A stretch of DNA of 64,000 nt from Priestia filamentosa (lineage in GTDB: Bacteria; Bacillota; Bacilli; Bacillales; Bacillaceae_H), in the NCBI RefSeq assembly GCF_900177535.1, contig NZ_FXAJ01000002.1:992001-1056000 (forward strand), given 5' to 3'. Below the pieces are notes generated by a model. It had not been told where the DNA came from. It ran no database searches and worked only from the letters and a program-made list of their open reading frames with translations. The position numbers were made by a program, and so were the translations under genes. Each line of letters starts with the position of its first letter. Within the stretch, counting starts at the first letter, position 1. This document shows positions 1 through 7,598 of this stretch, piece by piece.

Positions 1-137
1 GATAGCACCATCCAAAATGCAACCCAAAATAACAGAAAAGGCATGCCCAATACGTAAGGTTCAATCTTATTTGCAAAGGGCAAGAAACCCAAGAATCCAA
101 TAAACGGAACGAAAAGTAAAAGTTTAATAACTTTCAA
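1..137 (-). CDS. DUF3311-like small membrane protein (partial)
   Basis: The gene runs off the left edge, so only its first 45 codons are visible. It starts at TTG (135-137) with a good ribosome site, AGGGAGGT, at 143-150. The translation is very hydrophobic, with motifs such as FVPFIGFLGFLPFANKIEPY, as in DUF3311 proteins. These are short proteins of about 65 residues with two membrane segments. They usually sit directly before a sodium:solute symporter gene and are thought to be its small partner, so a symporter is expected just outside the window. That is inference from the family; the symporter is not visible. Confidence 0.75.
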   Translation of the reverse strand, partial: MKVIKLLLFVPFIGFLGFLPFANKIEPYVLGMPFLLFWVAFWMVL

Positions 138-343
138 ATTATACCTCCCTAATAGTTAGTCGATCTTCTGCAGGCACTAACTAGCACCCTAATTTCATGA
201 AACATTGTAGTTAGCTCAACCCTATTTTGTACTATCTGGATTCAGAGTTTAAGTTATATTGACTGTATTGGTATTACAAGAACACTTATTTTAAAAAACC
301 CACATAATACTACAAAAATTACATAGAGATACTTGATGCCATA

Positions 344-1963
344 TTAGATTTTTGGTAATTTTTCCCTCGGGTAGATAATCTCGCCATCAATAATCGTTGT
401 TTCTACTTTTAAATCTTTAATTTGATTTGGATTGATACGTAAAATGCTATCATTTAATATAACTAAATCTGCCAACTTTCCGACCTCTATACTTCCTTTT
501 ATCTCCTCATCAAAACTCGCATAAGCGCCATTCCAAGTATATAGTTTAATGGCTTCCATTACGCTGATAGATTGATTATCACCAATTTTCATTCCGGACT
601 GACTTTTTCTATTAACAGCAACGTGAATTCCTAATAAAGGATTATAATCAGTAACTGGCGCATCCGATCCACCTGCTGCCATGATGCCACTATCAATAAA
701 ATCACGAACAGCATACATGTAATTGACACGTTCACCATAGTGCTGGACATATATCTCCCCAAATTCATATGGAAATGGAGGGTTCGGAATAGGAATAACC
801 TGGAGTTTTTTCATTCTCTCTTGTAAGTCTGGTGACGAAACTCCCGCATGTTCAATCCGATGACGATGGTTTCTTCTTGGTGAGTCCTTTAACGCCTTTT
901 CTATACAATTTAAATACATTTCAATGGCCTTATCCCCTTGTGCATGCACAGTGATTTGGTAACCTTTTTTATGTGCTTCACCTAAAACTTCGTAGATTTC
1001 TTCCTCATTATAATAAAGAATGCCAAAATTATCAGAATCACTGGAGTATGGCTCACGAGTTGCAATTGTAGGTCCAGTGCTACTCCCATCTATGAACAAT
1101 TTTGCTGGTCCAACTTTGAATCTCTCATCTCCCGTACCAGTTACTACACCAGCTTCGACCATTTTATTAACAAATTCATGGGAGTTATTTAACGCACCTA
1201 TCATTGCATATATACGGACACGAATATCCTTACTCATCACAGCTTGTTGCAGTAAACGGTAACTTTCAGAGCCATATCCACCTGCCTCATGTATACTTGT
1301 TATACCTGCCGCAATGAAATGATCAGATGCAATCTTTACAGCTTTCATTAGTTCACTTCCTGTATAACTTGCAACCTCGTTCATTACCATATGTGCTGCT
1401 TCAATTAACCTCCCTGTAAGCCTTCCTTCCTGATTCTTTTCAATAACTCCCCCATTAGGATCCGGGGTATTTTCGTGAATTTGCGCAATTTCTAACGCTT
1501 TGCTGTTCACCACGCTTATATGGTTACAAGTACGGGATACAATAATGGGATGTTCTGTTGAAATTGCATCAAGCTCAGCGATCGTTGGATAACGCTTTTC
1601 CTTCACAACGGTTTCATTGAAGCCCCAAGCACGTATCCATTCCCCTTTTGGAGTTTTTAGAGCTTTCTTCCTCAAGTTGTCTAACAAAGACTCAATAGAG
1701 TCCATGTGTTCAGCTTTACAACTTACCGCCAACTGATTAACCCCATATAAAATAAGGTGAATATGAGAATCAATGAATCCAGGAAGAATCGTTTTTCCTT
1801 GTAGATCTATTATATCTGTTTCTTCTCCTATAAAATTCTTGACCTCCTGATTTGAACCGACAACTATGATACGATTATCTTTTACTCCCACAGCTTCGAC
1901 TACTGTATTCTTTTGATCTACTGTAATAACTTCTCCGTTTATCAATACAACATCAGCTTTCAC
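344..1963 (-). CDS. Amidohydrolase, YtcJ-like (Amidohydro_3)
   Basis: Metal-dependent amidohydrolase of about 539 residues with the usual TIM-barrel layout. The N-terminal beta-sandwich is followed by HIHL (first metal-ligand pair), then VHAQGD, HRIEHA and GSDAPV, which give the later histidine and aspartate ligands. The family hydrolyses C-N bonds of poorly defined substrates in the cytoplasm. A start at GTG (1961-1963) is preferred over the ATG at 1990 because AAAGGGG lies 7 bases upstream of the GTG. The longer start overlaps the end of a broken aldehyde dehydrogenase fragment. Length fits the YtcJ family; the substrate cannot be predicted. Confidence 0.88.
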   Translation of the reverse strand: MKADVVLINGEVITVDQKNTVVEAVGVKDNRIIVVGSNQEVKNFIGEETDIIDLQGKTILPGFIDSHIHLILYGVNQLAVSCKAEHMDSIESLLDNLRKKALKTPKGEWIRAWGFNETVVKEKRYPTIAELDAISTEHPIIVSRTCNHISVVNSKALEIAQIHENTPDPNGGVIEKNQEGRLTGRLIEAAHMVMNEVASYTGSELMKAVKIASDHFIAAGITSIHEAGGYGSESYRLLQQAVMSKDIRVRIYAMIGALNNSHEFVNKMVEAGVVTGTGDERFKVGPAKLFIDGSSTGPTIATREPYSSDSDNFGILYYNEEEIYEVLGEAHKKGYQITVHAQGDKAIEMYLNCIEKALKDSPRRNHRHRIEHAGVSSPDLQERMKKLQVIPIPNPPFPYEFGEIYVQHYGERVNYMYAVRDFIDSGIMAAGGSDAPVTDYNPLLGIHVAVNRKSQSGMKIGDNQSISVMEAIKLYTWNGAYASFDEEIKGSIEVGKLADLVILNDSILRINPNQIKDLKVETTIIDGEIIYPREKLPKI

Positions 1964-1982
1964 AAACATACCCCTTTCATCA

Positions 1983-2066
1983 TTACTCATTTTTTTGACT
2001 AGCTAATTCCAACCATTGACCATTCATGAAGTTCTTTACTGTTTTAATATCTTTTTTCACTACCAT
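1983..2066 (-). pseudogene. Aldehyde dehydrogenase N-terminal remnant
   Basis: A 27-codon frame from ATG at 2064-2066 with an AGAGG ribosome site, ending in TAA at 1983-1985. The peptide contains KTVKNFMNGQW, which resembles the very start of CoA-acylating methylmalonate-semialdehyde and related aldehyde dehydrogenases (usual form: K.KNYINGEW). All later domains are missing, so it looks like the stub left by a deletion that brought the amidohydrolase gene under this promoter and ribosome site. The match is short, so a chance leader peptide is possible. Confidence 0.5.
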
Positions 2067-2270
2067 TGAAAAACCTCTTTTAATCATTAAGTAATCAAAT
2101 ATTCTGACAATATAATCATATTGGTATATAGTTTCTCTTTCATTGGACAAAATGTAAAAATATTAGGAAACAAATATAAATTTTTTAATTAAGTAAAATA
2201 TGATTTAGTTAAATTATGTTGAACATAGAATCAAACAAAGGGGTCATAAAAGTATAACTAAGGGAAAAAT

Positions 2271-2316
2271 AAAAAGCGTAAAACGTTTGTTACTCAATAG
2301 TTTTACGCTTTTTTAC
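2271..2316. terminator. Hairpin terminator, AAGCGTAAAA stem
   Basis: The arms aaaaagcgtaaaac (2271-2284) and ttttacgctttttt (2301-2314) pair over at least 12 bases and are flanked by A and T runs, so it could end transcription in either direction. No intact gene reads into it now. The same stem sequence recurs at 11556-11600. Confidence 0.7.
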
Positions 2317-2383
2317 TTCTGATAAGATCTATTATGATAACTAGAATTGTATAGGTATTTATTCTTAGCTCGCATAATGAGAA

Positions 2384-2560
2384 TTAAGTATCTCTTTCAT
2401 AACTCCCCTTAGATAAGAGAATATCAATTGATTTATTATAAACATCCATCGCATACATATTACATTGATAGTAATAGTGCCGAATGTCTTTCCAAACTGA
2501 ACCACTAAATGACATGCTATGTCCAGATAATCCATGAGTCGTCACAGTATGTAGGTATTA
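2384..2560 (-). pseudogene. DUF3231 (CotF-like) C-terminal remnant
   Basis: On the minus strand the stretch down to TAA at 2384-2386 translates to a peptide containing GHSMSFSGSVWKDIRHYYY and ending SIDILLSKGSYERDT. This resembles the C-terminal end of DUF3231 proteins of spore formers (typical text: VWKDVRKFYY..., LYNKSVNILLSKG). The frame is lost upstream of about 2560 and no start or N-terminal half is visible. It is a fragment, not a gene. Confidence 0.6.
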
Positions 2561-2688
2561 GGTCCGTAAACAAAGGAGGCTTCTTGGGTAGATTGCTCAA
2601 GTTTTTATTTGTTATTCGATAAATTATTCATTAATTCAAAAGAACAGGTAATAATATAATTTAAAATATAGTTTAAGGAAGGAATTTT

Positions 2689-3177
2689 ATGGCTCATTAT
2701 AGTAAAAAAAAGACTTTTTCTTTAGCAATGATAATCATTCCCTGGCTAACAGTCCCTTTTATGGGGAAGAAATCATTTCTTAGATTTTTACCTGTGGCAA
2801 GTTTTATTAATTTATTTTTGAGTTTACTTAGCCTTAAGGCAAACAAAAGAAAATGGTGGATGAATAAAAATCCTTTATCTCCTGGTTCTGTAGATTTTTC
2901 GTATATATTAGGGCCTTATTATGTAGCTACACTATGGATATTTAAATTAACATATGGGAATTTCCCTAAATATTTACTTACTAACATGATATTAGACTTT
3001 ATTAACGCATTTCCTTTTGCTTCTATTTGGGAAAAAGTTGGTATATTTAAATTTCAAAAAATGAAACATCTTACATGGTATTTTGTATGTGTATTCTTGG
3101 CAGTTCTTATTTACGGATATCAATATTTAGTGGAACAAGCAATTAGACAAACAAATAATTCTCAATCTAAGTTATAA
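2689..3177 (+). CDS. CBO0543-like integral membrane protein
   Basis: 162-residue membrane protein with four or so hydrophobic segments (about residues 12-30, 35-50, 80-100 and 125-145) and the conserved-looking stretch LWIFKLTYG near residue 96. The start has GGAAGGA upstream at a suitable distance. A clearly related protein is encoded at the right edge of the window (63765-64000, minus), sharing WI.KLTYG and the C-terminal YG.QY pattern. The function is unknown; such small membrane proteins occur in several copies in Bacillus genomes. It stands alone, with no operon partner in the same direction until 3484. Confidence 0.75.
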   Translation: MAHYSKKKTFSLAMIIIPWLTVPFMGKKSFLRFLPVASFINLFLSLLSLKANKRKWWMNKNPLSPGSVDFSYILGPYYVATLWIFKLTYGNFPKYLLTNMILDFINAFPFASIWEKVGIFKFQKMKHLTWYFVCVFLAVLIYGYQYLVEQAIRQTNNSQSKL

Positions 3178-3405
3178 GGGACTTTTACTTAATTATTAGT
3201 TTGTTTTGTTTATGGATTGAAAAAAGATCTTCAATCTTAAAATCCTTTTTTGATGGCGATAATGCGGATTATGGTAACTAATCACTGTTGAATTTCCCCC
3301 AATAATAAAAAGAAACCCTTTGCTCAGTCCCACTTATAAATGAAGGTTTTCTTTTATTGTTAAATGTGTATTTCTGTTTTTTTATTCTCCATAAAATGTC
3401 TTAGT

Positions 3406-3439
3406 GGGGGGGGTATGTCATTTTGTTGACAGGCCCCCC
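3406..3439. other. G8/C6 hairpin
   Basis: A run of eight G (3406-3413) faces a run of six C (3434-3439), and between them TGTCA and TGACA form an inner stem around a short loop. The two stacked stems make an unusually stable structure about 45 bases before the next start codon. No T tract follows, so it is not a typical terminator. Homopolymer length here may also be a sequencing weak point. Confidence 0.55.
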
Positions 3440-3483
3440 GCAGTCAATCGTCTATTCCTTTATTTTACAATATATGATATATT

Positions 3484-3984
3484 ATGTTAAAAAGGAAAAT
3501 TAATTTTATGATAGGACTTATTATTACCATTATTCTTGTTAATTTTATTGCCTTTAAAACAAATAAAAGGTTAACAGCAAATCAGATTGTTCATCTTTGG
3601 TTGTTTACAATCGCTTTTCAAAGTAATTTCGATGTGTATATAGATTTGAAATATCATGGGTACTGGTATTTTACAGACGGTGCAGATTGGAAAGGACTTC
3701 TTGTTCATACTGTGTTAATCCCACCTGTTAATATGATGTTCCTCAATTGGTATCCATTTAAAAGCGATTATATTAGGCAAGTTCGATATTTTATTTTTTG
3801 GTTGATAGTCATTTTGCTTTATGAAATGTTTACATTATTACCTGAGCCTTGGGGTTATTTCCATTATGGTTGGTGGAATTTATGGCATTCAGCTATTATC
3901 AATCCTGTACTTTTACTTATCTTACTAGGCTATTATAAGTCAGTATGTAAGCTAGAGGACAGGCTTTTAACAAGAAAGAAATAA
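3484..3984 (+). CDS. CBO0543 family membrane protein
   Basis: 166-residue integral membrane protein with about five hydrophobic segments. Motifs HTVLIPPVNMMFLNWYPF and LPEPWGYFHYGWW are characteristic of CBO0543-family proteins, whose function is unknown. The first ATG (3484) has no clear ribosome site. ATG at 3508 follows AAAAAGGA at a longish distance and is an alternative start that would remove the basic LKRKINF segment. A strong terminator follows directly. Genes of this family often sit near sporulation or germination genes in bacilli, but nothing here shows such a link. Confidence 0.8.
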   Translation: MLKRKINFMIGLIITIILVNFIAFKTNKRLTANQIVHLWLFTIAFQSNFDVYIDLKYHGYWYFTDGADWKGLLVHTVLIPPVNMMFLNWYPFKSDYIRQVRYFIFWLIVILLYEMFTLLPEPWGYFHYGWWNLWHSAIINPVLLLILLGYYKSVCKLEDRLLTRKK

Positions 3985-3990
3985 AAATAA

Positions 3991-4028
3991 AAAGCGACCT
4001 CAGCGTTGGCAAGCGAGGTCGCTTTTTT
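3991..4028 (+). terminator. Terminator after CBO0543 gene
   Basis: aaagcgacctc (3991-4001) pairs with gaggtcgctttt (4014 on), giving an 11-bp GC-rich stem followed by a T run, 7 bases after the stop codon of the preceding gene. Confidence 0.9.
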
Positions 4029-4118
4029 AGGGATACTCATTAGTTTTACCCCATCTTATTCTAGCAGGATTATACAATTTTACACTCTAACATTTTAGCG
4101 TAAAGGAATGAATTTAAT

Positions 4119-4470
4119 TTAATCTATTCTTTCAATTATCATCGTAAAATCGCCATTAAGATTTTCAAGCTTTTCTATGCCCGATTCAATTTCACCTAGT
4201 TTAATGAGCCTATTTGAATATCCAGAATCCTTATAAAATATAGCTAAGTTCCCCCATGGAGCATAATAAGTGAAGTCCCCAATTGCAGGATCAGTTCCTG
4301 CCGGTGCCTCTTCAGTAGATAATTTATTAGAAGGGTAACTAATTTTTTCTGTGCCTGCATAATCCTCAAATGTTAATGTAAATGGGAGTGATGATAAAAA
4401 TCTTTACTTGCTGGATTATCATACATGTTAACAACGATTTCTTCATTGTTAATTTTCAACTTTTTATAAG
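4119..4470 (-). pseudogene. Cyclophilin-like fold protein, frameshifted
   Basis: The minus strand encodes most of a small cyclophilin-like domain protein (Cyclophil_like2 type, about 115 residues). Frame one gives MYDNPASKDF; after a shift near 4397-4402 the next frame gives SSLPLTLTFEDYAGTEKISY, then YYAPWGNLAIFYKD and FTMIIERID before TAA at 4119. The shift is explained by loss of one T in a T tract (five instead of six). The 5' end also lacks a good start and ribosome site. It lies behind a MerR-type promoter (4491-4521). Relatives are often found near flavoprotein or redox genes and SDRs; the biochemical role is not established. Confidence 0.75.
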
Positions 4471-4490
4471 TGATGCAAAATTTTATGGTT

Positions 4491-4521
4491 AGAATACCAC
4501 TTAGAGTTAACTCTGATTCAA
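4491..4521 (-). promoter_or_regulatory. MerR-type promoter before cyclophilin-like pseudogene
   Basis: Read on the minus strand: -35 TTGAAT (4516-4521), a 19-bp spacer containing AGAGTTAACTCT, and -10 TATTCT (4491-4496). The over-long 19-bp spacer with a dyad operator in it is the hallmark of promoters activated by MerR-family regulators. The same operator core and spacing occur before the SDR gene at 6581-6611. No merR gene is visible in the window. Confidence 0.65.
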
Positions 4522-4612
4522 TTAAAATATTTTATAGTTGACCTTCTTGGTTTCCATAAGTGAGATGGTCATTCATCCAACAAGACAGCCAATTTAAGAT
4601 ACATAATAGAAC

Positions 4613-4646
4613 GGGAATCTAAATGAGACTCCCATTTTACTTTTTT
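4613..4646. terminator. Possible terminator hairpin
   Basis: GGGAATCT (4613-4620) faces AGACTCCC (4626-4633) with one mismatch, followed by ATTTTACTTTTTT. It lies in the decayed region downstream of the alpha/beta hydrolase gene and upstream of the cyclophilin-like pseudogene. The gene it served is unclear. Confidence 0.4.
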
Positions 4647-4703
4647 GATAAAAGTGATAGCTAAGTGGATGTCTTAATTATGCATGTAACGTAATAAGAA
4701 TCC

Positions 4704-4820
4704 CTATTGGCTAGTTATTTTATCAAAACTATCGACATCTATTTCAACTTCCCCTAATTCTGTCCTATCGATTAACAGTTCCTTTGATATGCAAAGTTCT
4801 CTATGCCTTTCAACAAAATC
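4704..4820 (-). pseudogene. Unrecognised C-terminal ORF remnant
   Basis: Directly downstream of the alpha/beta hydrolase stop, another minus-strand frame is open for about 38 codons down to TAG at 4704-4706. It reads ...ERHRELCISKELLIDRTE and then LGEVEIDVDSFDKITSQ. It looks like a protein tail (charged, regular) but I do not recognise the family and there is no start codon or ribosome site. It may be left over from a deleted neighbour. Confidence 0.3.
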
Positions 4821-4821
4821 A

Positions 4822-5919
4822 TTATTTTTTCTTCAGATTTTCTTTGAAGAAGAACTCAAGTTTGTCAAAGGGAATTAAATTCACTCGGTCGTACAGATCC
4901 ACATGACCTGCACCTGGCACAATGTAGAGTTCCTTCGGTTCGCCTGCTAGCTTGTAGGCGTCTTCACTGAACTCTCTGGAATGAGCATTTTCACCTGCGA
5001 TGAAAAGCATTGGACGAGGAGAAATTGTCTCTATGTCTTCGAATGGATAAAAATTCATGAATTTGACGTTGCTGGTCAGTGTCGGGTGCGTTGTAAGTTG
5101 TGGCGACTGATCCTTAGGCGTGTATTCCCCTCTTGAAGTACGATAGAAGTCATAAAACTCACGCTCAATGGCGGTAGAGTTTTCATTTAGTTCATGTACT
5201 GTCCCACTAGTATATTTGGTTTTACCGCCTGTGAACTCGACATAGCGTTGCTCTGCTGCCTCTTTGAGAATCTTCTTTCTTTGCTCGAGAGTCTGCGAGT
5301 GTTTAAGCCCGTTACGGTTGGCGGCACCCATGTCATACATACTAACCGTTGCAATGGCTTTCATCCGCGGATCAATCTTAGCTGCGCTAATGGCAAAACT
5401 CCCACTGCCACAAATCCCGAGAACACCAATCCGATCCTTGTCAACAAACGACTGGGTGCCTAGGAAATCTACCGCAGCACTGAAATCCTCGGCATAAATA
5501 TCCGGCGAAACAGAGTTGCGAGGCTGACCCTCACTCTCTCCCCAGAAAGACAAATCCAAGGACAACGTAACGAATCCCTGTTCAGCCATTTTCTGGGCAT
5601 ACAGATTCGCACTTTGTTCTTTTACCGCGCCCATAGGGTGCCCGACAATGATCGCGGGATTTTTGGTGTTCTTCTTCAACCCTTTAGGAATAAAAAGATT
5701 CCCTGCCACTTTCATGTTGTATTGATTTTCAAACGAAACCTTCTTCTTCTTTACCTTGTTGCTCTTGTAAAAGTTGTCTGCTCCATTGGACATGTCCGGC
5801 TTGTATGAAACATTGGTTGTGGATGCAACTGCATCGCCAGTTTTGGATGTAGCATCAGCATTATTTTGGGATGCAATGCCAACAATGATCACGGATAAAA
5901 GCAAGCCCAATGCTATCAC
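4822..5919 (-). CDS. Exported alpha/beta hydrolase, start disrupted
   Basis: Alpha/beta hydrolase of the dienelactone-hydrolase/YcjY-like type, about 365 residues as read. Visible features are a GHPMG oxyanion-region motif near residue 94, the nucleophile elbow GICGSG (cysteine or serine nucleophile), an acid residue near FIAGENAH and the catalytic histidine in GAGHVDLYD. The readable frame begins at GTG (5917-5919) inside a signal-peptide core (LGLLLSVIIVGIA). The natural ATG at 5952-5954 has an AAGGAG site but is out of frame because the tract after it has eight A. With nine A the protein would start MKKKSIIKRVFTVIALG, a proper signal peptide. The gene may be broken, slippage-dependent or mis-sequenced. 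The substrate is unknown. Confidence 0.75.
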   Translation of the reverse strand: MIALGLLLSVIIVGIASQNNADATSKTGDAVASTTNVSYKPDMSNGADNFYKSNKVKKKKVSFENQYNMKVAGNLFIPKGLKKNTKNPAIIVGHPMGAVKEQSANLYAQKMAEQGFVTLSLDLSFWGESEGQPRNSVSPDIYAEDFSAAVDFLGTQSFVDKDRIGVLGICGSGSFAISAAKIDPRMKAIATVSMYDMGAANRNGLKHSQTLEQRKKILKEAAEQRYVEFTGGKTKYTSGTVHELNENSTAIEREFYDFYRTSRGEYTPKDQSPQLTTHPTLTSNVKFMNFYPFEDIETISPRPMLFIAGENAHSREFSEDAYKLAGEPKELYIVPGAGHVDLYDRVNLIPFDKLEFFFKENLKKK

Positions 5920-5943
5920 CGTGAATACACGCTTGATAATAGA

Positions 5944-5954
5944 TTTTTTTTCAT
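5944..5954 (-). other. A8 tract shifting the hydrolase start codon
   Basis: On the minus strand ATG (5952-5954) is followed by eight A and then TCT. The hydrolase frame needs a multiple of three A here, so the ATG with the good ribosome site (AAGGAG, 10 bases upstream) reads into a stop within a few codons. One more A would restore an unbroken signal peptide. Confidence 0.7.
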
Positions 5955-6135
5955 TTTAAAATAACTCCTTTCTTAATTTTTTACTGTAAAGCTTTAATAA
6001 TTTGTGCTAAACGATCCCATTTTAAATTTTCTGAAAGTTTAAACCTAATAGAAAGATGAGATAGTAGACTCATTCAACGAAAATTATTAACTGCTTTGCT
6101 ATTTATTCTAGCGTGCTCTTTGTATATATCAAATA

Positions 6136-6150
6136 CTTATATCTTATATC
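6136..6150 (+). promoter_or_regulatory. Shared LysR-promoter element, copy 1
   Basis: CTTATATCTTATATC lies exactly 64 bases before the ATG of the truncated LysR gene. The identical 15-mer lies exactly 64 bases before the ATG of the intact LysR gene at 8507 (copy 2). LysR proteins usually bind such sites to control themselves and the divergent gene, here the alpha/beta hydrolase. The nearby CATTTCT and ATATA-ACTAAA stretches are also similar in both copies. Confidence 0.6.
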
Positions 6151-6214
6151 GAGAAATTCCTTTTAGGCATTTCTTGAGCATATAAACTAAAGCGCTATTA
6201 AGGAGGAGTTTTAT

Positions 6215-6331
6215 ATGGAATTAAGAGTTTTGTATTATTTTCTTACTGCTGCAAAAGAATTGAACCTTACACCGTATAGAGAGACTTATACCTTTTGTAG
6301 CATGAAGACCCAACGGAACATGATTGTTTAA
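6215..6331 (+). pseudogene. LysR regulator, N-terminal remnant
   Basis: ATG at 6215 with an excellent AAGGAGGAG ribosome site starts MELRVLYYFLTAAKELNLT, close to the first helix of the intact LysR protein at 7599-8507 (MELRVLRYFLTVAREGNIT). After about 19 codons the similarity stops and the frame ends at TAA after 38 codons. The helix-turn-helix core and the whole effector domain are missing. A good terminator follows at 6405, so the remainder was probably lost by internal deletion. Promoter region and start match the paralogue. Confidence 0.75.
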
Positions 6332-6404
6332 AGAATCCAATATCAACGGGACCGAAGAACTTCATAAAAACAACAAAATAGAAATCTCTATTACTAACTA
6401 ATAG

Positions 6405-6455
6405 AAAGAGCCACCTGTATTTTAGATGAATAAATACAGATGGCTCTCTTTTATT
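6405..6455 (+). terminator. Terminator downstream of LysR remnant
   Basis: AAGAGCCACCTGTATTT and AAATACAGATGGCTCT form a stem of about 15 pairs with one mismatch, followed by CTTTTATTATTTC. This probably ended the former complete lysR gene. Confidence 0.85.
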
Positions 6456-6580
6456 ATTTCTTTATAGCTTACGCTTTCCTAAATGTAACAAATTAGAACT
6501 TTGAGGCTTACGAAGATAGTTGCACTTGTAGAAGAAAAACAAGCTAGTTCGCTACCCTCTAAAATTATTAAAATTCTCTA

Positions 6581-6611
6581 TTGCATTAGAGTTAACTCTA
6601 TGGAGTAAACT
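6581..6611 (+). promoter_or_regulatory. MerR-type promoter of the SDR gene
   Basis: -35 TTGCAT (6581-6586), spacer of 19 bases, -10 TAAACT (6606-6611). The spacer carries the perfect 14-bp palindrome TAGAGTTAACTCTA (6587-6600). Spacing and operator position fit activation by a MerR-family protein (such regulators often sense electrophiles, aldehydes or metals). A twin site is at 4491-4521. Confidence 0.7.
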
Positions 6612-6638
6612 CACCCTATATACAAAGGAGGAATAAAG

Positions 6639-7385
6639 ATGGCAATTGAAAATAAAGTAGTTATAATTACTGGAGCTTCATCTGGAATTGGTCAAGCAAC
6701 CGCAAAATTATTGGCTAGTAAAGGTGCTAAAATTGTTTTGGGGGCTCGTCGCGAAGACAAATTAAAAGCATTAACTGAGGAAATTCAAAAAGCTGGGGGA
6801 GAAGCTACTTATCGTGTCACAGATGTTGTTAATCCAGATGATAGTCAGCAGCTTGTTCAACTAGCTAAAGACACTTTTGGTGGCGTCGATGTCATCTTCT
6901 TGAACGCTGGAATCATGCCTAATTCACCACTTTCCGAATTAAAAACTGAAGAGTGGAACAGTATGGTTGACATTAATATTAAAGGTGTATTGAATGGCAT
7001 CGCCGCAGTATTGCCAACATTTACATCACAAAAGTCTGGACATATCATCACTACTTCATCCGTAGCTGGGCTTAAAGCTTATCCAGGCGGTGCAGTTTAT
7101 GGCGCAACAAAGTGGGCTGTTCGTGATTTAATGGAAGTGTTGCGCATGGAATCTGCACAAGAAGGTACGAACATCCGCACAGCAACGATTTATCCAGCTG
7201 CGATTAACACGGAATTGTTGGATGCGATTACGGATAAAAATACTTCAGAAGGTATGACTGCGTTGTACGAACAATATGGTATCACACCTGATCGAGTTGC
7301 CAATATTGTGGCATTCGCAATTGATCAGCCAGAAGATACAAACGTTAATGAGTTTACAATTGGACCGACAAGTCAACCTTGGTAA
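6639..7385 (+). CDS. SDR family oxidoreductase
   Basis: Classical short-chain dehydrogenase/reductase of 248 residues, the usual family length. The Rossmann glycine motif TGASSGIG is near residue 11, NAG near residue 89, the catalytic serine in TTSSVAG, and YGATK supplies the Tyr-Lys pair. The basic residue after the second strand (GARRED) points to NADP(H). The closest known relatives are oxidoreductases of the YdfG/serine-3-dehydrogenase type; the natural substrate is unknown. ATG is preceded by AAGGAGG. The promoter is of MerR type, so induction by a reactive small molecule is plausible. A strong terminator ends the unit. Confidence 0.88.
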   Translation: MAIENKVVIITGASSGIGQATAKLLASKGAKIVLGARREDKLKALTEEIQKAGGEATYRVTDVVNPDDSQQLVQLAKDTFGGVDVIFLNAGIMPNSPLSELKTEEWNSMVDINIKGVLNGIAAVLPTFTSQKSGHIITTSSVAGLKAYPGGAVYGATKWAVRDLMEVLRMESAQEGTNIRTATIYPAAINTELLDAITDKNTSEGMTALYEQYGITPDRVANIVAFAIDQPEDTNVNEFTIGPTSQPW

Positions 7386-7432
7386 TAATTAGATAAGATA
7401 AAACTAAAATCTATTCATTTTCTAAAGATTAT

Positions 7433-7466
7433 GCTGTCGAGAAGACCTCGACAGCCTTTTTATTTT
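7433..7466 (+). terminator. Terminator after SDR gene
   Basis: GCTGTCGAG (7433-7441) and CTCGACAGC (7447-7455) form a perfect 9-bp stem with a 5-base loop, followed by CTTTTTATTTTT. Confidence 0.93.
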
Positions 7467-7598
7467 TCCTCAGTATTTTATACAGATTTTGAAGTACTAC
7501 TTAATAAGATAAACGTCATGGTGATTGGATTTATTAGACTTATAAAACAAGAGGAATACATTATAATAAATAACTTCTAATATGTTTACGAGATTTTC

